A stretch of DNA of 32,394 nucleotides from a virus: positions 10,250 to 42,643 of IMG/VR virus record IMGVR_UViG_3300030098_002502; one strand, 5' to 3'. How positions within the stretch are numbered: position 1 is the first letter of the stretch; every line of letters begins with the position of its first letter. This document shows, in pieces, positions 1 through 7,468 of the stretch. Position numbers and translations under genes: made by a program. A model generated the notes under the pieces. It saw only the letters and a program-made list of their open reading frames with translations. It was not told the DNA's origin and did not search any database.

Positions 1-237
1 CTGGCTGTTTGGCCCGTCACTTGCATATGGCTTACCGCTATGGGGATTTCTACCATGGCTTTCAACCTCAACGGATTCAACTTTAATCAATCCGTAGTTG
101 ATTCAGCTGGTAGAACTATACCCACATGGGCTGATGTATTAAACCGTGCCAACTTAGGTATGGAAGTAATGCATGAGCGTAATGCTCACAACTTCCCACT
201 AGATTTGGCAGCATTACCTGAGAAAGAATATGCCTAA
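1..237 (+). CDS. psbA: Photosystem II D1 protein, C-terminal fragment (5' end outside window)
   Basis: Reading frame 1 is open from the first base and encodes the last 78 residues of D1, the photosystem II reaction-centre core subunit of the thylakoid membrane. The ATG at 40 is internal, not the start. The Mn-cluster segment [13 protein letters not shown] is intact (His332, Glu333, His337, Asp342 and Ala344 in standard numbering). After Ala344 the precursor tail is only eight residues (ALPEKEYA), shorter than the roughly 16-residue tail usual in cyanobacterial pre-D1. Phage psbA is known to keep host photosynthesis running during infection. It lies directly upstream of the capsid module. No intron is visible in this part. 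Confidence 0.97.
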   Translation: MAVWPVTCIWLTAMGISTMAFNLNGFNFNQSVVDSAGRTIPTWADVLNRANLGMEVMHERNAHNFPLDLAALPEKEYA

Positions 238-286
238 AGGAAAAGGTACCTACGGTACAAAGAAAGGGAGACCCCCTAAGAAATAA
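230..286 (+). CDS. 18-aa basic peptide overlapping the psbA end
   Basis: A very small ORF starts inside the last codons of psbA and ends just before the oxygenase gene. The peptide begins MPKGKGTYG and ends KKGRPPKK, so it is glycine- and lysine-rich with an AT-hook-like RPPKK tail. Small peptides of this kind (Gly-Lys-Gly-Thr-Tyr-Gly followed by GRPPKK) are, from memory, common in marine cyanophages, but their function is unknown. The overlap with psbA suggests translational coupling. No Shine-Dalgarno sequence stands out. It could still be a chance ORF, but its composition fits coding sequence. Confidence 0.55.
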   Translation: MPKGKGTYGTKKGRPPKK

Positions 287-291
287 TACAG

Positions 292-888
292 ATGAGTTTC
301 CACCTAGATAAATATACTATATTAAGAGAGGTGATCTCTCCTGAACTTGCTAAGTTTATCACTGAATACTTCATGTTAAAGAAGCAAGTCGCTAGAACTA
401 TGTTCGATACAAAGTATCTACCTGATACTGTAACAGAGTTTGGTGTATGGAATGATCCACAAGTACCCAATACTTATTCTCACTATGCAGATATTGCTAT
501 GGAGACTCTCTTAACTTGGGTACAACCTATAATGGAAGAACATACTGGTTTAGAATTAATACCTACTTATTCTTATGCAAGGATCTATAAGAAAGGGGAT
601 GTACTAGAAAGACATAGAGATAGATTTAGTTGTGAGATATCAACTACAATGAATCTCGGTGGTGATCCCTGGCCTATATATTTAGAACCAAAAATTAAAG
701 TAGACTTATCACCTGGTGATATGCTTATCTACTCTGGATGTGAATTAGATCATTGGAGAGATGAGTTTAAAGGTACTAATTGTGCTCAAGTATTTCTACA
801 TTACAATAGAAAAACAAAAAAATCTGAAAAGAATAAGTTTGATCAACGATTCCATCTGGGATTACCTGTTGGATTCAAAAACTTATAA
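292..888 (+). CDS. 2OG-Fe(II) oxygenase-like protein
   Basis: A 198-aa protein with the double-stranded beta-helix metal-site pattern of 2-oxoglutarate/Fe(II)-dependent oxygenases: a facing-triad HxD (His108-Arg-Asp110) in the segment ERHRDRFSCEIS, and a distal His at 154 in CELDHWRDEFKG. The expected Arg about ten residues after the distal His, which binds 2-oxoglutarate, is not obvious, so cosubstrate binding is less certain. This family hydroxylates proteins, nucleic acids or small molecules, and 2OG oxygenases are common in marine cyanophages, mostly with unknown substrates. It sits five bases after the 18-aa peptide gene. A second, unrelated-looking member lies at 21951-22454. Confidence 0.75.
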   Translation: MSFHLDKYTILREVISPELAKFITEYFMLKKQVARTMFDTKYLPDTVTEFGVWNDPQVPNTYSHYADIAMETLLTWVQPIMEEHTGLELIPTYSYARIYKKGDVLERHRDRFSCEISTTMNLGGDPWPIYLEPKIKVDLSPGDMLIYSGCELDHWRDEFKGTNCAQVFLHYNRKTKKSEKNKFDQRFHLGLPVGFKNL

Positions 889-909
889 CAACTAAGCCAC
901 GTCCGTTCA

Positions 910-957
910 TCCATATTCATGGACGCATGAAACCAAGGCATGGAACGGGGTCTTGGT
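910..957 (+). other. Two tandem hairpins in the gap after the oxygenase gene
   Basis: The 84-base gap holds two perfect short stems in a row: TCCAT (910-914) with ATGGA (919-923) around a 4-nt loop, then ACCAAG (932-937) with CTTGGT (952-957) around a 14-nt loop that contains GGCATGGAACGGGG. No T-run follows, so it is not a classic terminator. A 25-codon ORF (927-1004) beginning MKPRHGTG runs through it but has no ribosome-binding site. It may be an mRNA-stabilising or processing element. Confidence 0.35.
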
Positions 958-972
958 ATTCGAGGTATTATT

Positions 973-1080
973 ATGTCTCCATTAGAACTTCAAGCTCGTG
1001 TTAAAGAGCAAGATCTTTTTAAGAGAGAACAAAAACTCAAATATCGTGGCATCACTTACTACAAATCTTACAAAAATTAA
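973..1080 (+). CDS. 35-aa protein, DUF4278-like C-terminus
   Basis: A 35-codon ORF preceded by GAGG seven bases before its ATG, a good ribosome-binding site that decides the start. The N-terminal half is charged and helical (MSPLELQARVKEQ). The C-terminal half, LKYRGITYYKS, resembles the short Tyr-Arg-Gly motif of the cyanobacterial DUF4278 family, a match made from memory and based on few residues. Function is unknown. It stops four bases before the secreted beta-barrel-like gene, so the two are probably co-transcribed. Confidence 0.6.
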   Translation: MSPLELQARVKEQDLFKREQKLKYRGITYYKSYKN

Positions 1081-1083
1081 TTA

Positions 1084-1440
1084 ATGAAAAAAATTGCTCT
1101 AGCCCTAGCGGCATCTATCGCTTCAGCTCCTGCAATCGCCGGACCTTATGTTAACGTAGAAACTAACGCTAACTACACTGGCTCTGATTATACATCAAGA
1201 GCTACTGACCTACACATAGGTTATGAGAATACAGCTGGTGCTGTTGATTGGTATGTACAAGGTGGTAAGACCATCAATGCTACTGACGGTGCTGAAGCTG
1301 ACTCTAACTTCTCTGGTAAGTTAGGTGGTTCTATAGCAGCCAGCCAAAAGCTTGGTATATATGGTGAGGTTTCTTTTGCTAATGTAGAAGATGCTGACAA
1401 TACATATGGTACTAAACTAGGAGCTAAGTATAGCTTCTAA
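1084..1440 (+). CDS. Secreted beta-barrel (porin-like) protein
   Basis: A 118-aa protein with a clear Sec signal peptide: a basic start (MKK), a hydrophobic Ala/Leu core and an Ala-x-Ala cleavage site near residue 19 (AIAG). The mature part alternates polar and aromatic residues in short strands (DLHIGYEN, DWYVQGGK, GKLGGSIA, LGIYGEVSF) and ends in Tyr-Ser-Phe. A terminal aromatic is the usual insertion signal of outer-membrane beta barrels. About 100 mature residues is small for a porin but enough for an 8-strand barrel. A role at the host outer membrane, such as superinfection exclusion, is inference. Neighbours are the 35-aa gene and an overlapping 45-aa gene. Confidence 0.65.
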   Translation: MKKIALALAASIASAPAIAGPYVNVETNANYTGSDYTSRATDLHIGYENTAGAVDWYVQGGKTINATDGAEADSNFSGKLGGSIAASQKLGIYGEVSFANVEDADNTYGTKLGAKYSF

Positions 1441-1577
1441 TGGCACAACAATCAAAACCAGGTGGTGGTTTAGGTACTGCACATCCAGTACCATACTCCC
1501 CTGAAGAAAAAACTGAGACAAAAGAGAAGAAGGAGGTTGATTATAACTCCCTTGAAGAAGCTCTTACATCAGGTTAA
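1440..1577 (+). CDS. 45-aa hydrophilic protein of unknown function
   Basis: The start overlaps the stop of the beta-barrel gene (TAATG), a sign of translational coupling. The peptide begins MAQQSKPGGGLGTAHPVPYS, continues with a Lys/Glu-rich stretch and ends in a short acidic helix (YNSLEEALTSG). No known domain is recognised. Its position just upstream of the capsid gene recalls the scaffold, but it is far too short to be one. A second, hydrophobic reading frame begins within its 3' end. Confidence 0.55.
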   Translation: MAQQSKPGGGLGTAHPVPYSPEEKTETKEKKEVDYNSLEEALTSG

Positions 1578-1707
1578 TGGACTATGGCTAGGGGTCTTCG
1601 GACTCCTATCCATTTTCATAATGATAGAAGTATTACATACTCATTATCATCATAAGGCAGCACCTCATTGTGCTTCCAGCGAGATTAGTTTAGCGGTAAA
1701 ACTGTAG
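1552..1707 (+). CDS. Possible small membrane protein (TTG start) overlapping the tRNA-Gly
   Basis: In the +1 frame relative to the 45-aa gene there is an open frame with a convincing transmembrane segment: two lysines, then NGLWLGVFGLLSIFIMIEV, then a His-rich tail (HTHYHH). There is no ATG, so a TTG at 1552 (51 aa) is the best candidate. AAGGAGG at 1530-1536 is a strong Shine-Dalgarno sequence but lies 15 nt away. The frame runs into the tRNA-Gly gene and stops at 1707, which argues for caution. The non-random hydrophobicity is the only positive evidence. Confidence 0.35.
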   Translation: MKKLLHQVNGLWLGVFGLLSIFIMIEVLHTHYHHKAAPHCASSEISLAVKL

Positions 1708-1749
1708 CCTTCCAAGCTATTGTCATCGGTTCGATTCCGATATCTCGCT
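1679..1749 (+). tRNA. tRNA-Gly(UCC)
   Basis: A complete 71-nt cloverleaf. Acceptor GCGAGAT (1679-1685) pairs with ATCTCGC (1742-1748). The D arm contains TTTAGCGGTAAAAC. The anticodon stem GTAGC/GCTAT holds the loop CTTCCAA, giving anticodon UCC. The T arm is ATCGG-TTCGATT-CCGAT. The discriminator is T1749 and no CCA is encoded, as in cyanobacteria, where the enzyme adds it. It reads GGA glycine codons and lies between the small-gene cluster and the capsid gene. Confidence 0.93.
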
Positions 1750-1784
1750 TTGGCTTTTGGCCCTGTACGCAGGATACCCTTTAG

Positions 1785-1796
1785 CCGTCTAGACGG
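1785..1796. other. Perfect 12-bp palindrome upstream of the capsid gene
   Basis: CCGTCTAGACGG is its own reverse complement. As RNA it can form a 4-bp stem with a CTAG loop, extended beyond bulges by CCC/GGG. It sits between the tRNA-Gly and the capsid start. It may be a tRNA-processing or mRNA-processing hairpin, or a protein-binding site. No promoter could be placed with confidence in 1750-1868. Confidence 0.3.
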
Positions 1797-1868
1797 TGGG
1801 ATAGACCACAACAATTGATCAAAAAATTTACGCGTAAGAAAGATAACTATACAAATTTTTAATTAATC

Positions 1869-3107
1869 ATGGCACAACAAGCCACTACAGCCACTGCCAA
1901 TGGTCCTATTTATGGAGGTGCCAGTAATGGTGATCTCACTAATGCGGGTACCGTTGAACAGAGGCGAGCCCTTTACCTGAAATTGTTCTCAGGTGAGATG
2001 TTTAAAGGTTTCCAGCACAACACAATTGCTAGGGATCTTGTAACAAGACGTACACTTAAGAATGGAAAATCATTACAGTTCATCTACACAGGTCGGACCA
2101 AAAGTGAGTTCCATATTCCAGGACAGAGCATACTCGGTAACGACGAGAAGACTCCTCCAGTAGCAGAGAAGACCATCACGGTTGATGATCTATTAATCAG
2201 TTCAGCCTTCGTGTATGAACTCGATGAGACACTTGCTCACTACGATTTGAGGGGAGAAATCTCTCGTAAGATCGGTTACGCTCTTGCTGAGAACTATGAT
2301 AGAAGAATCTTCAGAGCTATAACCAAAGCTGCTAGACAGGCTTCTCCAGTCTCTATGACTAACTTCAAGGAGCCAGGCGGAAGTATGCTTAAGGTTGGTG
2401 CAGATACAAGTACAGATAAGAAAGACGCTTACGACTCTACTAAGCTGATAAATGCATTCTATGATGCTGCAGCTATTCTAGATGAGAAGGGTGTTTCTGG
2501 TGATGGACGTGTAGCTGTTCTTAACCCAAGACAGTACTATGCTCTTATACAGAACGTATCTTCTAACGGTCTAATCAACCGTGATGTACAAGGTACAGCA
2601 CTACAGTCTGGTAATGGCATCATTGAAATTGCAGGTATCCGTATCTTCAAGTCAATGAACATCCCATTCTTTGGTAAGTATGGTACATCTGCTGATCCTA
2701 ACAGAACAGGTTACGACTCACAAGATAACTTCGGTGATCATGTTGGCGCAACCATGGAAGACATGGAGAAAGCTGCTAACAGTGGTACTCCTGCTGGTGG
2801 ACAGAAGACAACTAACAACTATGGTTTAGCTGCTAAGTTTGCTAATAGTTGTGGTCTCATCTTCCAGAAGGAAGCCGCAGGTGTAGTAGAAGCCATTGGC
2901 CCTTCTGTACAAGTTACATCTGGTGATGTCTCCGTGATTTATCAGGGTGACGTTATCCTAGGTAGGTTGGCAATGGGTGCTGATTTCCTAAACCCTGCAT
3001 GTGCAGTGGAGTTGATCGCTGGTATTAACACAGCTTCCTCTAACGCTACAGGTTGGGATGGATCTGGTACTGATGCTACAGCTATCTCTAACGCTGGTTT
3101 CGATTAA
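1869..3107 (+). CDS. Major capsid protein (T7 gp10-like)
   Basis: A 412-aa protein recognised as the T7-group HK97-fold major capsid protein from its whole-length pattern. The N-terminal segment EQRRALYLKLFSGEM leads into a conserved early region (TGRTKSEFHIPG). Next come the ITVDDLLISS / VYELDE segment and the central helix where residues RKIGYALAENYDRRIFRAI lie. Length agrees with T7-like capsid proteins of about 350-400 residues. It forms the icosahedral shell. The start ATG has no strong Shine-Dalgarno sequence and is preceded by an A/T-rich stretch. A strong hairpin terminator follows directly, so the capsid gene ends a transcript like T7 gene 10. Confidence 0.96.
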   Translation: MAQQATTATANGPIYGGASNGDLTNAGTVEQRRALYLKLFSGEMFKGFQHNTIARDLVTRRTLKNGKSLQFIYTGRTKSEFHIPGQSILGNDEKTPPVAEKTITVDDLLISSAFVYELDETLAHYDLRGEISRKIGYALAENYDRRIFRAITKAARQASPVSMTNFKEPGGSMLKVGADTSTDKKDAYDSTKLINAFYDAAAILDEKGVSGDGRVAVLNPRQYYALIQNVSSNGLINRDVQGTALQSGNGIIEIAGIRIFKSMNIPFFGKYGTSADPNRTGYDSQDNFGDHVGATMEDMEKAANSGTPAGGQKTTNNYGLAAKFANSCGLIFQKEAAGVVEAIGPSVQVTSGDVSVIYQGDVILGRLAMGADFLNPACAVELIAGINTASSNATGWDGSGTDATAISNAGFD

Positions 3108-3135
3108 ACTAAGTAATATTTTTAACCAACATATC

Positions 3136-3162
3136 GGGGGGCTTCGGCTCCCCTTTTTCTTT
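3136..3162 (+). terminator. Intrinsic terminator after the capsid gene
   Basis: A stem of seven pairs, GGGGGGC with GCTCCCC (one G-T pair), closes on the extra-stable C(TTCG)G tetraloop. It is followed at once by TTTTTCTTT. It occupies the same position as T7 T-phi, between the capsid gene and tail tube gene A, where it lowers expression of the downstream genes relative to capsid. Confidence 0.93.
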
Positions 3163-3172
3163 ATATAATTTT

Positions 3173-3847
3173 ATGGCTACTCCCACAACAATTGACACCG
3201 ATACAGAACTATCCGCAGTGAACTCAATACTGGGAGCTATCGGTCAATCTCCAGTTACAAGTTTAGGTAATGTTCAATCAACAACTACAACAAATGCAGC
3301 TGGTGTAACAAGTACAATACATTCATATGAAAACCCTGAAATAGCTTTTATATATAATATCCTTTCAGAAGTTAATAAGGATGTACAAAATGAAGGATGG
3401 GGTTTTAATATTGAATACCATGTAAAGATAAGTCCAACAGCTACTACAAAGTATGTACATATACCTACTAATGTCCTAAGTTATGATATTAATGATGGCC
3501 AAGCTATACGTACTCAAGATGTAGTTAGACGTAATGGTAGATTATATGATAAAGTTCATCACACTGATGAGTTTGAAAGTGATGTCTATTTAGATGTCGT
3601 TTACTTATGGCCTTATGAAGATTTACCACCTGCCTTTAAAAGATATATAGTTTACAGAGCAGCCGTAAGAGCTGCTACCCAATTAGTAGCTAATCCAGCA
3701 TTAGTACAATTATTACAACAACAAGAACTACAAGCTAAAAGTACATGTCTTGAATATGAATGTAATCAAGGAGATCATTCATACTTCGGCTTATCACATG
3801 ACCAAAGTTATAGATCTTATAAACCTTATCAAGCTTTACGAAGATAA
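3173..3847 (+). CDS. Tail tubular protein A (T7 gp11-like)
   Basis: A 224-aa protein in the T7 gp11 position and close to its length (about 196 aa). It has the family's N-terminal helix (LSAVNSILGAIGQSPVTSL) and conserved segments such as EVNKDVQNEGWGFN, then a conserved region near residues 155-180 (LPPAFKRYIVYRAAVRAA). It forms the ring that joins the portal to the tail nozzle. The start follows the capsid terminator after ten bases. The stop overlaps the start of tail tubular protein B by one base (TAATG), indicating coupled translation. Confidence 0.95.
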   Translation: MATPTTIDTDTELSAVNSILGAIGQSPVTSLGNVQSTTTTNAAGVTSTIHSYENPEIAFIYNILSEVNKDVQNEGWGFNIEYHVKISPTATTKYVHIPTNVLSYDINDGQAIRTQDVVRRNGRLYDKVHHTDEFESDVYLDVVYLWPYEDLPPAFKRYIVYRAAVRAATQLVANPALVQLLQQQELQAKSTCLEYECNQGDHSYFGLSHDQSYRSYKPYQALRR

Positions 3848-6800
3848 TGACAAGTGTTACACAGCAAATACCATCCTTTATTGGAGGTATATCTCAACAA
3901 CCAGATCAATTAAAAGTACCAGGACAATTAACTGAAGCAACTAATGTAATCCCTGATGTAACACATGGCTTATTAAAACGTCCTGGTGGTACATTAGTAG
4001 GTACTAATATGAGTTCCTATACTACTGATAGTAAATGGTTCCATTATTATAGGGATGAAAATGAACAGTACACTGGGCAGATAAACCTCTCTGATGGTGC
4101 CATAAAAATGTGGGCGTTGACAGAAGTTAAAAACGCTGCCGGGCAAACTGTTCATAATGCTGGTGCTGCAGTAACAGTATCCTTTGATCCAAACCCATGG
4201 GCAACAGCAACTGAATATAAAATTGGAGATATTGTTTCAGCAAATAGTAAGGTTTATAAAGCAACAACTGAAGCTACTTCTACAGGTAGTACAGCTCCAT
4301 CACATAGCTCAGGTTCTACAGCAGTAGGAGGAAACACTTGGGAATATGTAAGTACAACAGCAGCTAGAGAAACATTAATTAAAAATTATTTAAAAACAAC
4401 TCCTAGTGTAGGTAGTATTACTGATAGTGATTTACAAACATTAACACTAAATGATTTTACTTATATAGCTAATCGTAATTGTACTGTCGAATTGGATGCT
4501 ACTGTTGCAACTGCAAGACCGCCAGAAGCCTATATTGAATTGAAGAAAATAGCATATGCTAATCAGTATTCAGTTAACTTATTTGATAATACAAATTTAA
4601 CTACTATAAATACAGCTACTAGAGTTGAAGTCGAGAGAGTAATTGATAGTAGTAATAGTTGTAATGGTGATAATTTCCCTAGCTATGGTACAGCACCTGG
4701 GTCAGGTTCATATACAGGTGTATGTGATAATACTAATAACATACATGAAGATGGTTACTGTCCTAGTGTAGATACAAAAATCTTTTCAGTAACTCATGGT
4801 ACAGTTATAGCTGCTAATAAGGATAATCATGGTGTCTCATATACCCAGACAGTTACACCTGCTTCTGGAGCCGCTGCTGATCGTAAACATCTTTACTTCC
4901 GTATTGCTACAACTGGACAAGCTTTACCTGAAAGTGATGAGGAAACTCCTGTTTATAGATGTAGATATACAACGATTATAGATTTATTATATGGAGGAGA
5001 AGGTTGGATCACAGGTGATACTGTTGAAGTTTGGATGAATAAAGCTAAATATAAAATAACTGTTACCTCACATAGTACTTCTAAAGTACAAGCAAACTTA
5101 GGTTTGATTAGACCAGAGCCTACCTCATTTGATACTAAAACTACAGTGACAGCAGAAACTGTTGTAGGTTCAATCAGAACTGCAATTGTTGCTACAGGTA
5201 ATTTTGCTGATGCTGATGTACAAGTAATTGGTAATGGTATTTATATAACTCGAGCATCAGGTACCTTCAATATAACTGCACCGTCTGGAGAATTGATGAA
5301 TGTCGTATCAGATTCTATAAAAGATATAGCTGAATTACCTAGACAATGTAAGCATGGTTATGTGATTAGAGTTGAGAATTCTAATGCAGATGAAGATGAT
5401 TATTATGTAAAATTCTTTGGTTCTAATGATAGAGACGGTGATGGTGTATGGGAAGAGTGTCCTAAACCTGGTATCAAAACTACATTAGATGCATCTAAGA
5501 TGCCTGTCCAAGTTGTTAGACAAGCTGATGGTACATTTAGAGTATTACAAGTAGCATGGGATCCTAGACAAGTTGGTGATGATGTAACAGTACCAGAACC
5601 ATCCTTTGTTGGTAAGACAATTAACAAGCTAATCTTCTTTAGAAATAGACTTGTTATATTAAGTGACGAGAATGTAAACTTATCACGTCCTGGAGATTTC
5701 TTTAATTTCTGGCCTAAATCTGCTATTACTTATACAGCTACAGATAATATAGATTTGTCTTGTAGTTCAGAATACCCAGCTATTGTTTACGATGCTATCC
5801 AAGTTAATAGTGGTCTTGTGTTATTCACTAAGAATCAACAGTTTATGTTGACTACAGATAGTGATGTATTAAGCCCGTTAACTGCTAAAATAAATTCTTT
5901 AGCATCCTATAATTTTAACTTTAATTCTAATCCAATATCTTTAGGTACTACTATTTCCTGGCTAGATAATGCTGGTAAATATACACGGTTATTTGAGATG
6001 GCTGCTGTACTTAGAGAAGGTGAACCGGATATATTTGAACAGAGCAAAATAATTTCAAAAAAATTTCCGAAGGGAATTACAATTGTAGCTAATTCCAGGG
6101 AGAACTCTGTAATCTTTTTTGCTGAAAAAGGTCAGTCAACTATATATGGATTTAGGTACCATACTCAAGGTGAAAAGCGTGTACAACAAGCATGGTTCAC
6201 ATGGACCTTAGGTGGTGCTATTCAGTATTTATGTATGTTTGATGATTCCTTATATGCTGTTATACGTAATGGATCTAATGATGTTATACATAGATTTTCA
6301 ATTAAATTAGCAGATGATACTCCTAGTGTAATAGACGATCTGGGTACTGCATCTACGGGTGATGATATTACATATAGAATACATTTAGATAATGCTAAAG
6401 AGTTTGATTATACAGCATTAACCTATGATGCTAGTAACAACTGGACTAAATTCACATTAGGTGATGGCTTTAATCAGACTGGTCAACTAGCTATTTTCGC
6501 TAGATCTACTAGTACTGATAAAGAATTTAATGGACAGTATAAAACTGTTACAACTTTCAATGATAGTGGTACTATTAAAGTAAAAATACCTGGTGATTTT
6601 ACAACTAGTACTAGTGCTAAAGCATTTAAAATAGTATTAGGCTACCTATATGATATGGAACTTGTCTTCCCTACTATATATGTGAAGCAACAAACTGGTG
6701 AAAACTTTAGAGCTGACACTCAATCTACCTTAATTTTACATAGATTTAAGTTAAATTTAGGTGCATCAGGTGTGTATGAAGCTACTTTAAAACGTGTTGG

Positions 6801-7017
6801 TAAACAAGATTATACTGAATTATTTGAATCTACGTTAGCAGGTGCTTATTATGCCAATAGAGTAGGTATAGAAGAAGAGCAAATACGGACAATTCCAATA
6901 TATGAAAAGAATGATAACGTAAAGTTTACTTTAAAATCAACACATCCATCTCCAGCTACCTTATATTCTATGGTATGGGAAGGGGATTACACTAATAAAT
7001 ACTACAGACGTGTCTAA
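3847..7017 (+). CDS. Tail tubular protein B (T7 gp12-like nozzle)
   Basis: A 1056-aa protein with the start typical of T7 gp12 nozzle proteins: QQIPSFIGGISQQPDQLK, then NVIPDVTHGLLKRPGG. The central GKTINKLIFFRNRLVILSDENV and GDFFNFWP segments are also characteristic of the family. T7 gp12 has about 794 residues, so this copy is some 260 longer. The extra material appears to include an insertion around residues 110-180 resembling a small carbohydrate-binding or fibronectin-like module (WATATEYKIGDIVSANSKVY). The six-subunit nozzle closes the tail tube and anchors the fibres. It overlaps the gp13-like gene by eight bases. Confidence 0.95.
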   Translation: MTSVTQQIPSFIGGISQQPDQLKVPGQLTEATNVIPDVTHGLLKRPGGTLVGTNMSSYTTDSKWFHYYRDENEQYTGQINLSDGAIKMWALTEVKNAAGQTVHNAGAAVTVSFDPNPWATATEYKIGDIVSANSKVYKATTEATSTGSTAPSHSSGSTAVGGNTWEYVSTTAARETLIKNYLKTTPSVGSITDSDLQTLTLNDFTYIANRNCTVELDATVATARPPEAYIELKKIAYANQYSVNLFDNTNLTTINTATRVEVERVIDSSNSCNGDNFPSYGTAPGSGSYTGVCDNTNNIHEDGYCPSVDTKIFSVTHGTVIAANKDNHGVSYTQTVTPASGAAADRKHLYFRIATTGQALPESDEETPVYRCRYTTIIDLLYGGEGWITGDTVEVWMNKAKYKITVTSHSTSKVQANLGLIRPEPTSFDTKTTVTAETVVGSIRTAIVATGNFADADVQVIGNGIYITRASGTFNITAPSGELMNVVSDSIKDIAELPRQCKHGYVIRVENSNADEDDYYVKFFGSNDRDGDGVWEECPKPGIKTTLDASKMPVQVVRQADGTFRVLQVAWDPRQVGDDVTVPEPSFVGKTINKLIFFRNRLVILSDENVNLSRPGDFFNFWPKSAITYTATDNIDLSCSSEYPAIVYDAIQVNSGLVLFTKNQQFMLTTDSDVLSPLTAKINSLASYNFNFNSNPISLGTTISWLDNAGKYTRLFEMAAVLREGEPDIFEQSKIISKKFPKGITIVANSRENSVIFFAEKGQSTIYGFRYHTQGEKRVQQAWFTWTLGGAIQYLCMFDDSLYAVIRNGSNDVIHRFSIKLADDTPSVIDDLGTASTGDDITYRIHLDNAKEFDYTALTYDASNNWTKFTLGDGFNQTGQLAIFARSTSTDKEFNGQYKTVTTFNDSGTIKVKIPGDFTTSTSAKAFKIVLGYLYDMELVFPTIYVKQQTGENFRADTQSTLILHRFKLNLGASGVYEATLKRVGKQDYTELFESTLAGAYYANRVGIEEEQIRTIPIYEKNDNVKFTLKSTHPSPATLYSMVWEGDYTNKYYRRV

Positions 7018-7468
7018 ATATTTCCATCCAATCACTTTGGAGGCTGCTATTGAAGTGGCCTCTAATCTACGTCCAGATGACCGTAGAGAGGTCGAAGAAG
7101 GTCATGGGGTAAATGCTATGGAACATTTAACTTTGGTAGCTAAGAGCGGCTCCTGTGAGTATTTTACGGTGCCTAGCGGCAAGACTGCCGGAATGGTAGG
7201 TGTAGATCCAGGAGGACAGATATGGATGTTAGCCACACCTGATATCGAACAGTATCCGTTAACCGTTGCTAGAGAAACTAAACGTTTTGTAGAAAGTAGA
7301 AAAGAAAAGTTGCTGTGGAACATTGTTGATAAACGAAACACTGTACATTTAAAGCTTCTTAAATTCCTTGGGTTCAAATTTTTACGGGAATTAAAACATG
7401 GACCTAACCAATTAACCTTTATAGAGTTTTGCCGTGTGTTTAGGAGCCGAAGCCAGAGCAGCAAATGA
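7010..7468 (+). CDS. gp13-like internal virion protein A (DUF2833 type), GTG start
   Basis: A 152-aa protein at the T7 gene 13 position. It begins at a GTG that lies inside the end of the tail tube B gene. The N-terminal segment is SKYFHPITLEAAIEVASNLRP-like, followed by EHLTLVAKSG and GGQIWMLATPDI, the pattern of the gp13/DUF2833 family, which has a GNAT acetyltransferase-like fold. In T7 gp13 is needed for correct assembly of the internal core and is not known to be catalytic. The overlap with tail tube B and with the next gene (7434) implies translational coupling. Confidence 0.85.
   Translation: MSKYFHPITLEAAIEVASNLRPDDRREVEEGHGVNAMEHLTLVAKSGSCEYFTVPSGKTAGMVGVDPGGQIWMLATPDIEQYPLTVARETKRFVESRKEKLLWNIVDKRNTVHLKLLKFLGFKFLRELKHGPNQLTFIEFCRVFRSRSQSSK

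Noticed and set aside
927-1004. 25-codon ORF beginning MKPRHGTG
   Set aside because: No ribosome-binding site, it overlaps the better supported 35-aa gene, and its sequence is explained by the two hairpins.
7102-7464. Minus-strand ORF opposite the gp13-like gene
   Set aside because: It is fully opposite a well supported gene, has no promoter or ribosome-binding site, and every confident gene is on the + strand.
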